A stretch of DNA of 64,000 nt, taken from contig NC_135563.1 in the NCBI RefSeq assembly GCF_964340395.1, forward strand, positions 6,715,922-6,779,921. The letters are read 5' to 3'. Positions within the stretch are counted from its first letter, which is position 1. Each line of letters begins with the position of its first letter. The notes under the pieces were generated by a model. It did no database searches, was not told where the DNA came from, and worked only from the letters and a program-made list of their open reading frames with translations. The DNA is from Glandiceps talaboti. Its lineage: Eukaryota > Hemichordata > Enteropneusta > Spengelidae. Shown here one piece after another: positions 25,655-41,329 of this stretch. The position numbers were made by a program, and so were the translations under genes.

Positions 25655-28600
25655 GATGGCATTAATGACTATATCTATATTCATCTTGATGATGTTTTTG
25701 GAATAAACATAGATAAAAGATGGAAATTATTGTTGTTTTGTTATCATTCACTTTGTTTCTATTGTAACAGTTGTGTCGTGACAGTGTAAATAATAATACG
25801 TGAATCGTCACCTAGATACCGGGAGAAACCCCTTGTTTACCCGATGATGTCCTACACTTACAACGTGGAAATATGACTGGGTTTACTAGTTACTGCAGCT
25901 GCTGAGCCACAAAGCCCGCAAAACAATATGATTCAAGCTTAGGCATTTTGACTTCCCATTCGGGCATGGTTGCAGGTTTGATTCCTATTCGTGTAATACT
26001 ATATATATATGCATGGCTAGTGATGTTTGTATCCAGCACTGGGCGAGATAACGCTTTGCTCTGTTATACTGTAAATGTATTTATTTTGGCGTATGGAAAC
26101 TTTGGTGGACTTATCAGGCGAACTTTAATTGGCGAAAGATGCAAAGTGAGAGCAGACACTACTTGTAAATAACTTATCAGGTCGTCCCATTGTATATTAA
26201 AGCTCCCTATCTACACTATAGTGTTGTCTTGATTGATCGAGAAGTGGGTTGGCCGAGTGTCCTCTAATGAGTAGTGTGTTGACCTAATGATGTGTATCTG
26301 GTGTACTCCTAGGCCTCTCCTGCGCAATTCGTCATCACACGATACTATTAAAAGGAATCACTACATACATACATACATACATACATACATACATACATAC
26401 ATACATACATACATACATACAGCATAGCGTGGGCAAACGGGGCCTGTTATAGACAGGAAAAATCCACAAATGAATTGGATTTGTCGCACTTGGCACAGCA
26501 TGATAAAAGCACAGACATGTCATTTGATGGGCCTCTTGACATACAAGTAATGCGGGAAGACAAACCAATCTTAGATCAAAACTCGTGGTTTTCATTCCTA
26601 AATGTAAATACAGAGGATTATGGTCTGAACAATGTTATTTTTGTTAATAATCAATTTGTATGTACACATTAGGTATTTTTACTTCCATCTGGACAAGAGA
26701 AATGGACAAGTCGTGATATATTTAAGATACATGAGTACTTTCGTCAATCCTGTGATCATATGAAATACATGAAAAGGTGTTCAAGACATTTTTGAATTTA
26801 TTTATTTATTTATTATTTATTTATTCATTTTTTTCAGTAGATAATAAGCGTAAAGTTAAAAAAGATGAACCAATTTTCTTCCAAATGACTAAATTCAGTG
26901 AAAGAGAAATTGCCTAGCTTTGTATCGGTACATTCAGTAACTATGACATTCAGGGTACGCCACGATTTTGAAAAATAAAGCGGCTGCCAAATCTACATAG
27001 TCATTAGCATATAATTGACATTAGTGAGTGACAAAATGTTTTCAGCAACAAAAAATACTTCAATCAATGAAATTCCTATTATATTTTATCCATTCAGAAA
27101 ACTAGAATTCACAGAAATTTGTTCAGATCATTAATTTCCTAACATAATTCATAATGTACAAATTTTAGGAAGGAGAGTCACAGTTACACAGCTTTGTCAA
27201 CGTTGGCAAGCACACCACACATGCTTCACACAGTTGATACATGCACCTAAAAGGCTGGCTATTAGTCAGTTTTGATAAGTTGCTGGTTTCGCCTTGTCAT
27301 TGCATATTTTGACACGCCAACGCACCAGAAATCATGTTATGCATTGTATTACCATATCGATAACGTGCTTTCCATTCATTATGATTAAATGCCATTTCCA
27401 TATTTTGTGTTTTAGGTGGAAGGGCCATGAATTTTGAACGTTTAGCAGTGCGCCATCATATTCCATGTCATCATTTCAGTCGTTTTTCTTTCATCAATTT
27501 TTGTGTAAATTGGACACGCGTTCACTTTTGAAATTATTTGTCTTCATAACACCACGATGTTTTGAAAGTCTTCATGGAAACCATTAGTCAAGTTTGATTC
27601 ATCTTACATCAACTGCTGAAAGTGTTGTTCGTAACTGATAAGACTCTGTGCAGAAAGAAACAAACTCAGTTGGAGGCCTGGTCACACGAGAATTGTGGAG
27701 GTCTCGTAGGCAGAGTACTCAGTGGCGAGAGTCTGGGTAACGTGGGTAAACGAGACTAGGTCAGACGAGAAATGTGAAGAACAGCAACGATATTTTAATA
27801 GCGCCATCTATTGATGAAATGGGGCAAGTGGTTATTTTGTCAAGTATGAATCGAATGATAACTTAGATACCCAGGGCCAGAGGTCTTTGCAGAAAATGTG
27901 GAAAGGAAATTTGAGAATGAGTAAATTATCTTGAACATTCTTTCATGCATTATATGAGATGACAGAAATTTAGAAAGTCCAGACTTGCATCACGTGCACC
28001 AATTATGATTCTGTTATTTAGAAGAAAAGGAGAAGAAATTATCATGAAATTTAAACGTAAGGACATCTTTCTCCATCACTTTCAGTGAGACTAAAGAAAA
28101 TTGATATTGTATGATATCTGTCAAGTCTCTTTGTTTATCTGTTCAATCTAATTACCATTCAAGAATCTCTCATGATTGTGACAATGCTCGGATCCAACTG
28201 CGTATATATCAAACGTTTTAACCAGGCATGTAGCTGCCAAGCACTCTAAAACACATTCCAGTTTTAATTCATGGGAAAGGGGAGAGGGCTAGGTTCGATG
28301 AATTTGTAGAGGGAAGGAATCGCAGATTTTGTAGGTTCTGTCCATCTGTCCGTGCGTTCACCCTGATATTTCTGGAATACACCAACTGATTTCACCCAAA
28401 CATAAAGGTAGGATACTATGTGAGCCATATGTACGTCACTTTGTAATGCCACCAAATCAAATATGGCTGAATGGTGGCCATTTGTGTTGTATGTGCATTC
28501 ACCCTCAAGCTCTGGCATGCACCACCTGATATCAATCAAACCTGACACAAAGGTTAGATGCTGTGTTAGACTTATATATGTCACATTGTCTTGTGACTAA

Positions 28601-30398
28601 ATAAAAAATAGCCGCCATTATGGTCGAATTAAATTTCACAATATACATCATAAATTTGGAGGTTTAATACATAGTGACTCCATTCAAGTGCCTCCACCCA
28701 TATTTTCAAATGTGAGCTTCCATTTAAGACCCTAAGCTTTGACCTCCAAGAGCCAAATTCGGGTGATTTCCATAGTTTCTTTAAATTAAACATTTAACAG
28801 ACAATATTGTAATCATGACTTCGTGCAATGTGAGGCATACGCAACTCACTTAATATCATGACTTTGACCTTTATAGCGAATTGATAGCTATATTTGTGAT
28901 AGAAAGTCCATTTTGCCTGTTATTTCCAGACGTTTGAGAGACATGGACACCATTCAAGTGTCTACTCTCACATTAGCAATGATGAGGTTTCTAATGAGAC
29001 ATTGACCTGTGATCTTGACAAACATTGTCAATGTGAAATGACCGAAATCTTTCTTCCTACATTAACTCTAGAAATTGAATTCACAAAGACTCTATTTTAA
29101 TGTCTATACCCCAAAAGTCAGCTTTATTTTTATACCTTGACCTTTGACTTTGACCTCCGTATTCAAGGTCAAATACCTAATTGGTCAATAAATTATGAAG
29201 GTTTGTATCTAGAGACACCATTCCAATTTACGCAATAACTTAAAACACAAGCTTGGGGTAATGTGGCGATTCAAGGTTTTTTCAAACATTGCACCGATAT
29301 TTATCAGCAGTGTTTTGTTTACAGCACTGGAAAGAAAACTGATTTCCGACCATAATTTTGTAATTATTTGATGATTTGATCGCCGGTGCACCATAATAGG
29401 ATGTTCGACTTGATGTTTCAAATATTGACAAGTCTAAGAAATGATGGCCTCCAATGAATATCGTCGCTATGTTGCCACAAAAATATTATTATAAAAAAAA
29501 AACATTTTGCGATCAATATAAGAAAGCAAAATGTTTGTTCATGGAAACTCGAAAGACTTGTTTCAGAAATTTATAAATGTATAATGTTTCACAAAGACTT
29601 GGCTTCTGCACTACTATAACAGGGGAAACAGCATTTTCACAGTACATAAACACAACCTGAAAACTAAACTAGCGTTATTCGATGTGCTAGATTACACAAG
29701 TGGGCTATAGCGGTGCCTCTGTTTCTGCGGATACAATCAACGTGTAATCAAGACAATGTAAAGACTTGAAGTCCCCAATCTTGTACACTGCAAGGTGATC
29801 AGAAACGTCATTCGATTTTGAGTGCAATTCAATCAACGTTCAATAAATAGCCTATATCACCATCATGTTGCAACACTAGTTTTAGTTTGTCTACATCTAT
29901 CTTAGTTAACTGAAAGCTTGGTTTCTATCGTCGTATTATAACGTGGTTTAACCTTCCCAGACATCTGGTATGTCTACATTGATTTGTGTCTCCAAACCAT
30001 GAATCTTTATTTGGTATCATAATAACAATATCAATACTATATTTATAATCTATATTCCATCGATTGTTCTACAATGACAATTAATACAAAGACTATCTAT
30101 ACACGGTATTCCTTTCCGTACGACCCCAGTTGTTGATTTTCCATTTGTCGGGTGATATTTCTCATATTACCGTAACGGTTTATCTGGCGAGTATTTTATA
30201 TTTTCTTAGATGGTGTGGAGGCGCCGGATTGGATGTCTGTGCAGTGCCTCATCAATGTGTGTACAAATACGACGCCTGTGTCAGGGTGCAACTTTCGTTA
30301 CTACAACCTACTCAAGAAGATGGCATTGCACTTTTGGTGTGATGCATTTTCATCTCATTATCTTTAATAATATCTAGAAGTATCTGGTAACAAATATT

Positions 30399-30462
<64 letters not shown>

Positions 30463-30945
30463 GTATAAGCTCAGAATTCCAACAATGCGTGTAGAACAAA
30501 AATCTATGGTTTTGCCCTTACGGTTGGCATTCAGTTTACATCTGTTTCGCCATGTTCAACGACTTAGATTTTCCTAGACGTTTCGTTATTCAGCATAAAA
30601 TCTGAGGAGTAAGACGGACTTAAAAATGTTTTTGTTGCAATTAGTTCAAGGCCAAACCTAAATAAAATATTAATAACGTTTTACAAGAACAACGTGCATA
30701 GATACAGTAATACATACAACGAATGATGTACAACCATATATAATATTTTATTTCATTCTAACAGTTATGATACAAAGAAATGTGACGTGTACACTTAAAA
30801 GATAAACTTGCTTCGTGAAAACACACAATACATGCAATTGATTTGACAAAGATATGTAACTTTGTTTCTTTTGATCGGACTATGGACTAAAACTATGTAG
30901 TAGGTGATGAAAGATTGACATCGCCTGATACATTTCAGAACGAAG

Positions 30946-30988
<43 letters not shown>

Positions 30989-31026
30989 ATTATAAATTAT
31001 TATAATATCGTTATCGTGCCTGTGGA

Positions 31027-32823
31027 TTATACGTCAGTAGTGAGACAACTCATGCTGACAGTCAAACTAAGCCATTGATCATAGCTATCCAAGAATATCG
31101 CACTGGAGTAGTCGACGAATACTTCTAAGATCTTTCTCTGTCTGCAGTTCCGGAGACACTTTTCGAAAACTTCATGTACGATATCCTCTGGAGGTTGTTG
31201 GGTGGGTACTTCATGATGTTTGCCACACAACTGAAATGATAAATTTATGACAGTTTTTTAAAGGAAACATGGGAAAGGAGATTGGAAGCAAGTATGAAAT
31301 ACAAGCATTGCCATAATATTGCTTACGAAAAGTAAATAATTATGCAAATGACTTATCAACATAAAAAGCAATATCAAGAATTGTTTTTAGAACATATGTG
31401 GCTTGTTATCATTGTACGTATTATCTGTTACACTAAATTCAAAGGATGTTGCTGGTTACATATAAAAAACACTACTATGCAAATGACTCATTAATATGCA
31501 AGAACCGCACACCAAATTTATGAACAATATTTTGTTTAATATATAATCCTGTGTCCAGAAAATGACATCATTTGAATTAAACACTACAGAGATACTTAAT
31601 GATAATATTTCATAGAAATGAGAGAAAAGAGATAAGAAGAATTAAAAGTGTTTGTACAGTATATGATTCTATCATTTTATGCCACTATGCCACTATGACT
31701 TCAGAGAATAGGGTAGGTAGGTCAGCATTTTATTTTTACATTTTATTTTTTTTAAATTACTTCGACCCAAAGACAAGATGGTCACAATACTTTCGTGACA
31801 GTTGTTGAGGTATAAAGGAAATAAATGAAGACAATTACGGTGTATGTGATTCAGAAGCAGACTAACGCAATATGCAGACTGTGTTGTTATAGGCTACATG
31901 AAATGTCATCATTTCTCAGAGTCTCTGGAATGTGACGTTTTAAAAAAGTAACCAAAGATACTTTGACAAGAATATATACAGGGAAATAGAAGTAATTTTA
32001 CCTTTTTGCATGTAAAAAAATGTTTTGGGTCGAAGGCTTAAAGTAGGGTCGGTCGGGTTAACGGAAACACACTATATTTTGTATTTGACCTAATTCGGTG
32101 TCTACTTGTTCATTAATAGGACAGTGTTTTGAAGGACAACACACACAATCATCATCAAATGTTGCAATCATCTCACTAGTTTGCTATTGATGACAAAACA
32201 GAGTGGGTTTGCACCTAATTGAATGAAACTCGTACATAATGAGATCTTATTAAAAAGAAAATAAGATCTTACCAACATAGCTACATAAATGTCATTATAT
32301 CGTCTGGTTCAACTACAAAATATTACGCAGCTTCTATTCACCATCTGGTGTATCATATATCATACAAATATTCCAAATTATGTTTGCTTGAGTTAAAATT
32401 ATCTTGGAATATAGTTACCATATAATATGCATTGCAACAACATATACTTGTTCAGGTATGCCCCGGGAGGTATGTGAGTCAATTAAAATGTAACAATTGT
32501 ATTTCAACGTTCGTCGTGCAAGATGATTAAGATCTCGGACCACTAAAACTAAAGAACTTTTAGTGTAAGATATTTGTCAAACCAGACAATAAAATGGATC
32601 AGCTTTTAGTAAGATTTTTGGATCAAGACGACGTTTTGTTTCTTAAGTGCCTTCCATCGTACTTTAGATGAATCACAACACAATAAACACTATAAGATTA
32701 AGATTTTGTATGTATGATGACTAAGTAGTGCGCCACCACCAATGATCTCTTAACATCTTTTCATGCGGTTTTTTTTTTTGCACTACTGGACTGATATGGT
32801 TCAGTAGTGCTATAGGCATGGCA

Positions 32824-32910
<87 letters not shown>

Positions 32911-35742
32911 CAACTTAAAGTCAAAAACCGCCGGACCGATTGCCATTATACATGGTAGGTATATTACCTTTGGTGACTAGTTGGGAATTTGTTCAAATCA
33001 AGATGATCTTACCTCCGGTGTGTGATTTTGTCAAAAAACTTAAACTCCAAAACTACTCAGCAGATCGATCTGAAATTTCTTTGGGACGTTCTTAGAGGCT
33101 AGGTGTTTAGATCAAGAATTGTTCATGACATAAAGATGCCATCAGTGATATGCAAATTAGAAATTCTTTTTTTTTTGGTCAAAAACCTGGAATTCCGACA
33201 TTATTTAGCAGATTGGGTTGAAATATGATGGGAACGTTCTTAGTGGAGTTAAGATTAAGAATTGTGCATGACATGGTGATCCCATCAGCGATATGCAAAT
33301 TAGGTCTAAAAATATTAATTTTGGTGTGATATCTTGAAACTGCATGGTGAATAGGTTGAAACTTGGTGGAGGTATCATGCTGCAGTTATTGTTGACAGGA
33401 CCACACCATATAGCAACAGCTAAATGATGACATATTGCAAAGATGAAAAGTGAAAAGGGTAGGCAAGGTACTAAAGATTCCAAAATAAATTGAAATATCT
33501 CTAGCAACAAGACCCTGTCCATAGCAACAGTCAGATACAGTTGTGCTACAACGCTATTGGCGCTATTTTTAAGGTATGTTGCAATGGTGGCATTCTGACT
33601 CACCAGTGTATTCACTTTTGCAATTGTTCTTCTGCATAATATCACGATGTTTTGAAAGTCTTCATGGAAACTATTAGTCAAATCTGATTCTTCTTCCATC
33701 AACTGTTCAAAGTGTTGCTTGTAGCTGATAAGATTCTCTTTGTGCCATAACAACAAATCTGTTTCCTGTAGACATTTGAAAATCACACTTATAATATTAA
33801 TGGTGACAGTTGCTGCTATGCGTCACTGCAGAGAACAGTAGGTGGTACAAAGTGCACGCATAGTTTTTGTCGCAATGACCTAACTGTGCATCTTTGAACA
33901 ATACATGTACGGAGCACAGAAATACATGTAGGACTCGGTAACCGGTAAATACATTTAGCTCTAAATTGAACCTGAGTGATTGCCATTATTAATCATTTAG
34001 TTTTCAAGATCATAAAAATCTTACAGATATGTTACGTCTTTGGTATATTGACATCATCGGTGGTAAACTTGAGACTTCCAAGTCGATATCTCTACCAGGC
34101 CTCTCTTCTTTCTACATGTCAGCAACGAAACAAACAACATATTTCAGTAGGAAAATTTGTACGTATGTACGTATGTATGTATGTATGTATGTATGTATGT
34201 ATGCATGCACGTGTATGTATATACGTACGTCGGTGTCTGTATGTATGCACGTGGACGTGCACATGCACGCATATATCATATCATATGCAAACAAACATTT
34301 TGAAAGCGTTTGAATAAAAAATATGGGATTTCTACGCAGGTTATTTAAAAACATGTGATTTACACTCTGATTTTTCTCCATCACGACTACGCATGTCCCC
34401 GTCTTTGGTTTTGGAGTGCTCGTATTATAAGTCAAAATGTTGAAAACCACCCTTTCCCCCTTTTTGTTTTTCCTTGGCTGAACGAAAAAATATATTGGGG
34501 AATAATATTTGTATTTTTTTTTGCATTCAGTTACCATTGGATGTTATTCCCCAATATTTTTCTTCGTCCAACCGAGGGAAATACCAGTGACCTAATGGAT
34601 CCTTGTCACTACGAGTAGCTAGACGAGTAGTGACAACCCTTAGGTCACGAATATTTTCCGGCTGAATGAAGGAAAAAATTAAAGAATAACAATTATACCA
34701 GCGCCAGTAATATCAATTGTAATTTTGAACGTTTTGACTCATATTATGAACACAGCATAACTAGTGATGTAGACACGAGTTGTCGTGATGTAGAACGACT
34801 AGAGTCTATATTCCATATTTTTTGTTCTAAATGGCTCGTGTATAATATAATACTTAAAAGAATACAGGAAAAAGCGTTGTCTGTGTTATGTGAAATTGAT
34901 GATTTCCTAGTAACACACACCAAAGGAACGGAAAGGGTGTTGTCTATGCTTTGTTCAAATGGTGATGTATCAATACACGATGAAAGGGATATGATGACGT
35001 CATTGCCTATTGAAACATATTGTCCAATTGGCCATGGAATATAATATATGCATTATCACAAATCCGAGAGTAAATTACGCCGTTGAACCTGGTAGATCTC
35101 ATGTTATTTCTAGTGTTTAAACATAAATAAACTTACATATTTAGCGTAGACCTGCACAGCCTCGTGATGAAGAACACTGCCGTCCTTTGACAGTACATGG
35201 TACGCCTGGCATTTGTCGCCACAGTTGATGTCGTCCACAGGTACCGGGCTAGTACTAGACAGTCGACACACTATCCACAAGATACACAGCACACTAAAAC
35301 TTCTTAGGACTAAACATTGTGGAAAATAAAATACGATCTATCAACCTGAAGATGCATAGACTCGCACTAATCATACATGTCTGAGGTATATAGAGATAAG
35401 ACCATGTAATATTGGATTCTAACATGAAGTAATTGCAAATGTAATGATTGCATATATTAACAATAACGTAAACAAACAATTAGCTATTTCGTAAGGTCTA
35501 CTTACAACCTTTGTTTACTCCGATATAGTTACCAGTACAGAATTAGAATCAACTTTTCTCTAAGAACACACGCATTGATTATAAGATGCATCCTGACTTA
35601 TTATAAAATGTAAATTTCAAACTGTATTCGACTGCACATTCTATCTACAGTACTAAACACTTGCGAACGCTGAAGCTAAATCAATCCAAACCTTTTAAAG
35701 ATGTGTGTTTATCAAGTTCTAGTCGATATACTTACCATCCAT
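31027..35742 (-). CDS. Class I helical cytokine-like protein, copy 3
   Basis: Exons (minus): 35742-35736, 35309-35137, 34111-34025, 33765-33604, 31230-31027. Sizes and phases are identical to copies 1 and 2 and no frame is broken. The donor after the AB-loop exon is GTAAGA instead of GTAAGT. The signal peptide has WIVCRL where the others have WIVCGL, which puts a charged residue at the end of the hydrophobic core and might alter cleavage. The last exon equals that of copy 2 (DSYDQW). The 110-base deletion and the loss of a foldback arm fall in introns. Confidence 0.75.
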
Positions 35743-35836
35743 ACTTATTATATTTAGGACACGGTTATAAATCTTATGCACTATCTCTCAATATGTCTTC
35801 AACTGCATGAATGATTTGATAATTTCGTATGTTGAA

Positions 35837-35844
35837 TTTATATA
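35837..35844 (-). promoter_or_regulatory. TATA box of cytokine-like copy 3
   Basis: Same TATATAAA and spacing as in units 1 and 2, although the neighbouring sequence of unit 3 has drifted. Confidence 0.5.
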
Positions 35845-36371
35845 GATGGCATTAATGACTATATCTATATTCATCTTGATGATGATTTTTGGAATAAACA
35901 TAGATAAAAGATGGAAATTATTGTTGTTTTGTTATCATTCACTTTGTTTCTATTGTAACAGTTGTGTCGTGATAGTGTAAATAATAATACGTGAATCGTC
36001 ACCTAGATACCGGGAACAACCCCTTGTTTACCCGATGATGTCCTACACTTACAACGTGGAAATATGACTGGGTTTACTAGTTACTGCAGCTGCTGAGCCC
36101 CAAAGCCCGCAAAACAATATGATTCAAGCTTAGGCATTTTGACTTCCCATTCGGGCATGGTTGCAGGTTTGATTCCTGTCGTCCCATTGTATATTAAAGC
36201 TCCCTATCTACACTATAGTGTTGTCTTGATTGATCTAGTAGAGGAGTGGCCGAGTGTCCTCTGTTGAGTAGTGTGTTGACCTAATGATGTGTATCTGGTG
36301 TACTCCTAGGCCTCTCCTTCGTCATCACACGATACTATTAAAAGGAATCACTACATACATACATACATACA

Positions 36372-36405
<34 letters not shown>

Positions 36406-39076
36406 CATACATACATACAGCATAGCGTGGGCAAACGGGGCCTGTTATAGACAGGAAAAATCCACAAATGAATTGGATTAGTCGCACTTGGCACAGCATG
36501 ATAAAAGTACAGACATGTCATTTGATGGGCCTCTTGACATACAAGTAATGCGTGAAGACAAACCAATCTTTGATCAAAACTCGTGCTTTTCATTCCTAAA
36601 TGTAAATACAGAGGATTATGGTCTGAATAATGTTATTTTTGTTAATAATCAATTTGTATGTACACTTTAGGTATTTTTGCTTCCATCCGGACAGGAGAAA
36701 TGGACAAGTCGTGATATATTTAAGATACATGTGTACTTTCGTCAATCCTGTGATCATATGAAATACATGAAAAGGTGTTCAAGACATTTTTGAATTTATT
36801 TATTTATTTATTATTTATTTATTCATTTTTTTCAGTAGATAATAAGTGTAAAGTTAAAAAAGATGAAGCAATTTTCTTCCAAATGACTAAATTCAGTGAA
36901 AGAGAAATTGCCTAGCTTTGTATCGCTACATTCAGTAACTATGACATTCAGGGTACGCCACGATTTTGAAAAATAAAGCGGCTGCCAAATCTACATAGTC
37001 ATTAGCATATATTTAACATTAGTGAGTGACAAAATGTTTTCAACAACAAAAAATACTTCAATCAATGAAATTCCTATTATATTTTATCCATTCAGAAAAC
37101 TACAATTCACAGAAATTTGTTCAGATCATTAATTTCCTAACATAATTCATAATGTACAAATTTTAGGAAGGAGAGTCACAGTTATACAGCTTTGTCAACG
37201 TTGGCAAGCACACCACACATGCTTCACATAGTTGATACATGCGCCTAATAGGCTGGCTATTAGTCAGTTTTGATAAGTTGCTGGTTTCGCCTTGTCATTG
37301 CATATTTTGACACGCCAACGCATCAGAAATCATTTTTATACATTGTATTACCGAATCGATAATGTGGTTTCCATTCATTATGATTAAATGCCATTTCCAT
37401 ATTTTGTGTTTTAGGTGGATGGGCCATGAATTTGAACGTTTAGCAGTGCGCCATCATATTCTATTTCATCATTTCAGTCGTTTTTCTTTCATCAATTTTT
37501 GTGTAATTTAGACATGCGTTCACTTTTGAAATTATTTGTCTTCATAACACCACGATGTTTTGAAAGTCTTCATGGAAACCATGACTTAAGTTTGATTCTT
37601 CTTACATCAACTGTTGAAAGTGTTGTTCGTAGATGATAAGACTCTGTGCAGAAAGAAACAAACTCAGTTTGAGGCCTGGAGAATTGTGGAGGTCTCGTAG
37701 GCAGAGTCCTCAGTGGCGAGAGTCTGGGTAATGTGGGTAATCGAGACTAGGTCAGACGAGAAATGTGAAGAACGGCAACGATATTTTAATATTGATGAAA
37801 TGGGGCAAGTGATTATTTTGTCAAGTATGAATCGAATGATAACTTAGATACCCAGGGCCAGAGGTCTTCGCAGAAAATGTGGAAATGAAATTTGAGAATG
37901 AGTAGATTATCTTGAACATTCTTTCATGCATTATATGAGATGACAGAAATTGAGAAAGTCCAGATTTAAATCACGTGCACCAATTATGATTCTGTTATTT
38001 AGACGAAAAGGAGAAGAAATTGTCATAAAATTTAAACGTAAGGACATCTTTCTCCATCACTTTTAGTGAGACTAAAGAGAATTGATATTATATGAAATCT
38101 GTCAAGTCTCTTTGTTTATCTGTTCAAACTAATTATCACGCAAGAATCTCTCATGATTGTGACAATGTTCGAATCCAACTACGTATATATCAAACGTTTT
38201 AACCAGGCATGTACCCGTCAAGCACTCTAAAACACATTCCAGTTTTAATCCATGGGAAAGGGGAGAGGGCTAGGTTCGATGAATTGGTAGGGGGAAAGAA
38301 TTGCAGATTTTTAGCCCCCAATGGGCACCGGCTAAATTTTGTAGGTTCCGTCCATCTGTCCGTCTGTTCACCTTGATATTTTTGTCATACACCAACTGAT
38401 TTCACCCAAACCTTGCACAAAGGTAAGATACTATGTTAGCCATATGTACGTCACTTTGTAATGCCACCAAATCAAATATGTCTGAATGGAGGCCATTTCA
38501 ATTGTATGTTCAAATGTGAGCTTCCATTTAAGACCCTAACTTTTGACCTCCTAGAGCCAAATTCGGGTGATTTCCATAGTTTCTTTAAATTAAACATTTC
38601 ACAGACAATATTGTAATCATGACTTCATGACAATGTGAAGCATACACAACTCACTCAATTTCATGACTTTGACCTTTATAGCAAATTGGCAGCTATATTT
38701 ATAATAGAAAGTCCATTTTGCCTGTTATTTCCAAACGTTTGAGACACATGGACACCATTCAAGTGTCTAATCTCACAATATCAATGATCAGCTTTTTCTA
38801 ATGAGGCATTGACCTGTGATCTTGACAAACATTTTCAAGGTGAAATGACCGAAATCTTTCTTTGTTCATTAACTCTAGAAATTGAATTCACAAAGACTCT
38901 ATTTCAATGTCTATACCCCAAAAGTCAGCTTTATTTTTGTACCTTGACCTTTGACTTTGACCTCCATATTCATGGTGAAATAGCTAATTGGTCAATAAAT
39001 TATGAAGGTTTGTATTTAGAGACACTATTCCAATTTACACAATAACTTAAAACACAAGCTTGGGGTTATGTGTTCG

Positions 39077-41020
39077 ATGAAGGTTTCTTCTTTTAAGTGT
39101 GTGCACGCGCGCGTGTGTGTGTGTGTGGGGGGGGGTCATTCTGTTTTGAACGTGTTCAAATAATTCATGTCCGAATTGCAAAATCTTTCCTGCAACCATT
39201 TCTTACCAATGTCCATCGTCATTTTTTTACCTGGGATACTTACCTGTTGTTTTCACTGAATATGTCACTTAAGTAATATAACATTAAACGTTAGTTTGAA
39301 ACGTCCATCAGTTGTACTGCCCCTAGAGTACATCCTCAGCCCCTATCCCATTGATGCCTTCAGACATCACACATCAGAATCATGGAGCTGTTACACTTTT
39401 TGTAGAACGTGTAATTTTAATCTTATGCATGGAATTAGATCTATTTGTGGTATATGACGATGCTGTTCTCTTAAAGTGCCCATGTAGATGAGAAATTGGT
39501 ATTATATATTAGATTTGTCATTGGTGCAATTACTCTACAATGTTTTCTACTGGAAAAAAAAACGAGCAAAAACAAACACGGAATCCATTATTATAAATCA
39601 GTAACTTTCCAAATTAAAAATACGTGTAAAAGGTTTATTATTGTACGTCAAGGAAGTGATTTTGTATACAAACTGTTGAACACTTGTTATCCCTGATGAC
39701 CTCAAGTAAATATTAGTAATAATACAACTATTCATACATATGGTGACGCTTCAATATATGGGGAAACGATAGACACGTGTATAAATTGAACGATACACGA
39801 ATACTTGTGTTTACCCACTTCACTTACAAAACCACTGTGGCAAACTTATCACACAAGGTCTAGAATTGTGCAAGAAATTGAGTCACAAAACTGTCGTGTT
39901 CCACAGTGTGTTTTTTAAAATAGAAAAACACAGTACCGTAACTGTAAGTTATTTCAAAAAATACAAATTGGAAGATAAAGACTGTTAATCCATCTAATCC
40001 ATCTAATCCATATGGCTACTTTAATTATTTTATAGTGAGTTTTATTGTTCAGTATTTCTTATCATCTATGCCCGAATTCAAAAGTTTCAATTAGCAGTGA
40101 CGTCACAATAGCCAGCCCTGTTGTTTCCTAGTAGCGTATGTTTTGTATTCGATCTACTGACTCAGTCTGTTGATTCATTCAATTGTCACAGTTCCTGGAG
40201 AAACGAAGTCGCTTTTTTTGCTTATAAAGTTGGGGGTTATCACTAACATTCCCAGATTTATAAAATGTCACCTACTGATATTTCCATAACTTATGACATT
40301 AAAAGAAAACAATCACAACATCAGGCCAAATAAAAATAAAATAGTGCGTTTCTGATAACCTAGTTTAAGCCCCTGACCCTAAACATTGTTCTTGCATGCA
40401 AAACGGTAAAGTAGTAACAATTTACTTCTATTTCCATGTAACACTTCATGCCTTTAATTGCCTCATCTGTCGTCACTGTTTAAACAAAAAATCACGTTCC
40501 ACATCGAAACCAGGCCTGTCTTTTTTATATTATAATAGTACAGTCTACATAACGTATTCGTCTACTTAACTTACTTTTTTTATACCTCATCAAACTCTCA
40601 CGGAAAGTATTGTGACCGACGAATATCTTATCTCGGGTCGAACTATATTTTTGAATTTTTAAGTAAAATAAAATAAAAATACGACCTACCTACCATATTT
40701 TCTGAAGTCATGAAAGACATATATTTTTATTTTATTTCGCCTCACCGGGCAAAGACAACGGGATTCCCCTGTCTTTAGGTGATGACTTAATGCAAGTGTG
40801 AATCATCAATAAATATGACTTTACGAATAAATATGATTAAAACAAGTACGTTCCATTTCTATCAATTCCCAAACATTGTCATAGATACAAAAATAAATTT
40901 TTCATCGATACCATACGTATATAATTTCAATCTTGATCATTCAACACAAGTTCAAAATTTCGTTCAACAGTACTTTATGCAGTCCTCAGTAAATCAACCT
41001 TGAAAAGATATGACTAGTAA
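39077..41020. other. Spacer between the tandem array and the inverted fourth gene
   Basis: No gene recognised. It starts with a GT/G-rich tract (39.10-39.14 kb) where unit homology ends, and contains the inverted dispersed element at about 40.37-40.72 kb. Short open frames here have no supporting features. Confidence 0.6.
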
Positions 41021-41022
41021 GT

Positions 41023-41298
41023 ATGGATGTAGCGTTATAAATGCATACACTCTTGGTTTTAAAAGCTTGTTGACTGTTTTAGACTCTATAATGTGTGTGT
41101 TTTAGAAGAGCTTTTACTGATATCTGTTTTGTAGACTGCTGCTGACAAAATGTATTGTTTGAATACATGAACTAGACAAACGCCTGATTGTGTTTGGTTT
41201 CTTTAAGTTAAAGTTATGATACATTTTAATACTTTCAAAGCAACAACAATTCATGCATAGGTAATGTGTGTGTGGCTGTGTGTATGTATGTATGTGTG

Positions 41299-41329
<31 letters not shown>

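Larger units (their letters stand above)
18818..29279. repeat. Tandem unit 2 of three (about 10.46 kb)
   Basis: Same layout as unit 1, with its gene at 20590-25553. Diagnostic differences show that its left part (to about 21.6 kb) nearly matches unit 3, its right part (from about 25.57 kb) nearly matches unit 1, and its centre carries private changes. Repeat tracts: (TATC)n 19939-20032, (TC)n 20518-20548, (GT)n 22381-22440, (ATGT)n 23843-23935, (CATA)n 26363-26420. Confidence 0.95.
29280..39076. repeat. Tandem unit 3 of three (about 9.8 kb)
   Basis: Same layout, gene at 31027-35742. It is shortened by several deletions: about 110 bases near 33.39 kb, the left arm of the foldback element near 34.46 kb, about 185 bases at 36.18 kb, and others in the diverged right end (36.2-39.07 kb). 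Similarity stops near 39076, where a GT/G-rich tract begins. Repeat tracts: (TATC)n 30402-30462, (TC)n 30949-30985, (GT)n 32826-32907, (ATGT)n 34163-34205, (CATA)n 36354-36418. Confidence 0.95.
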
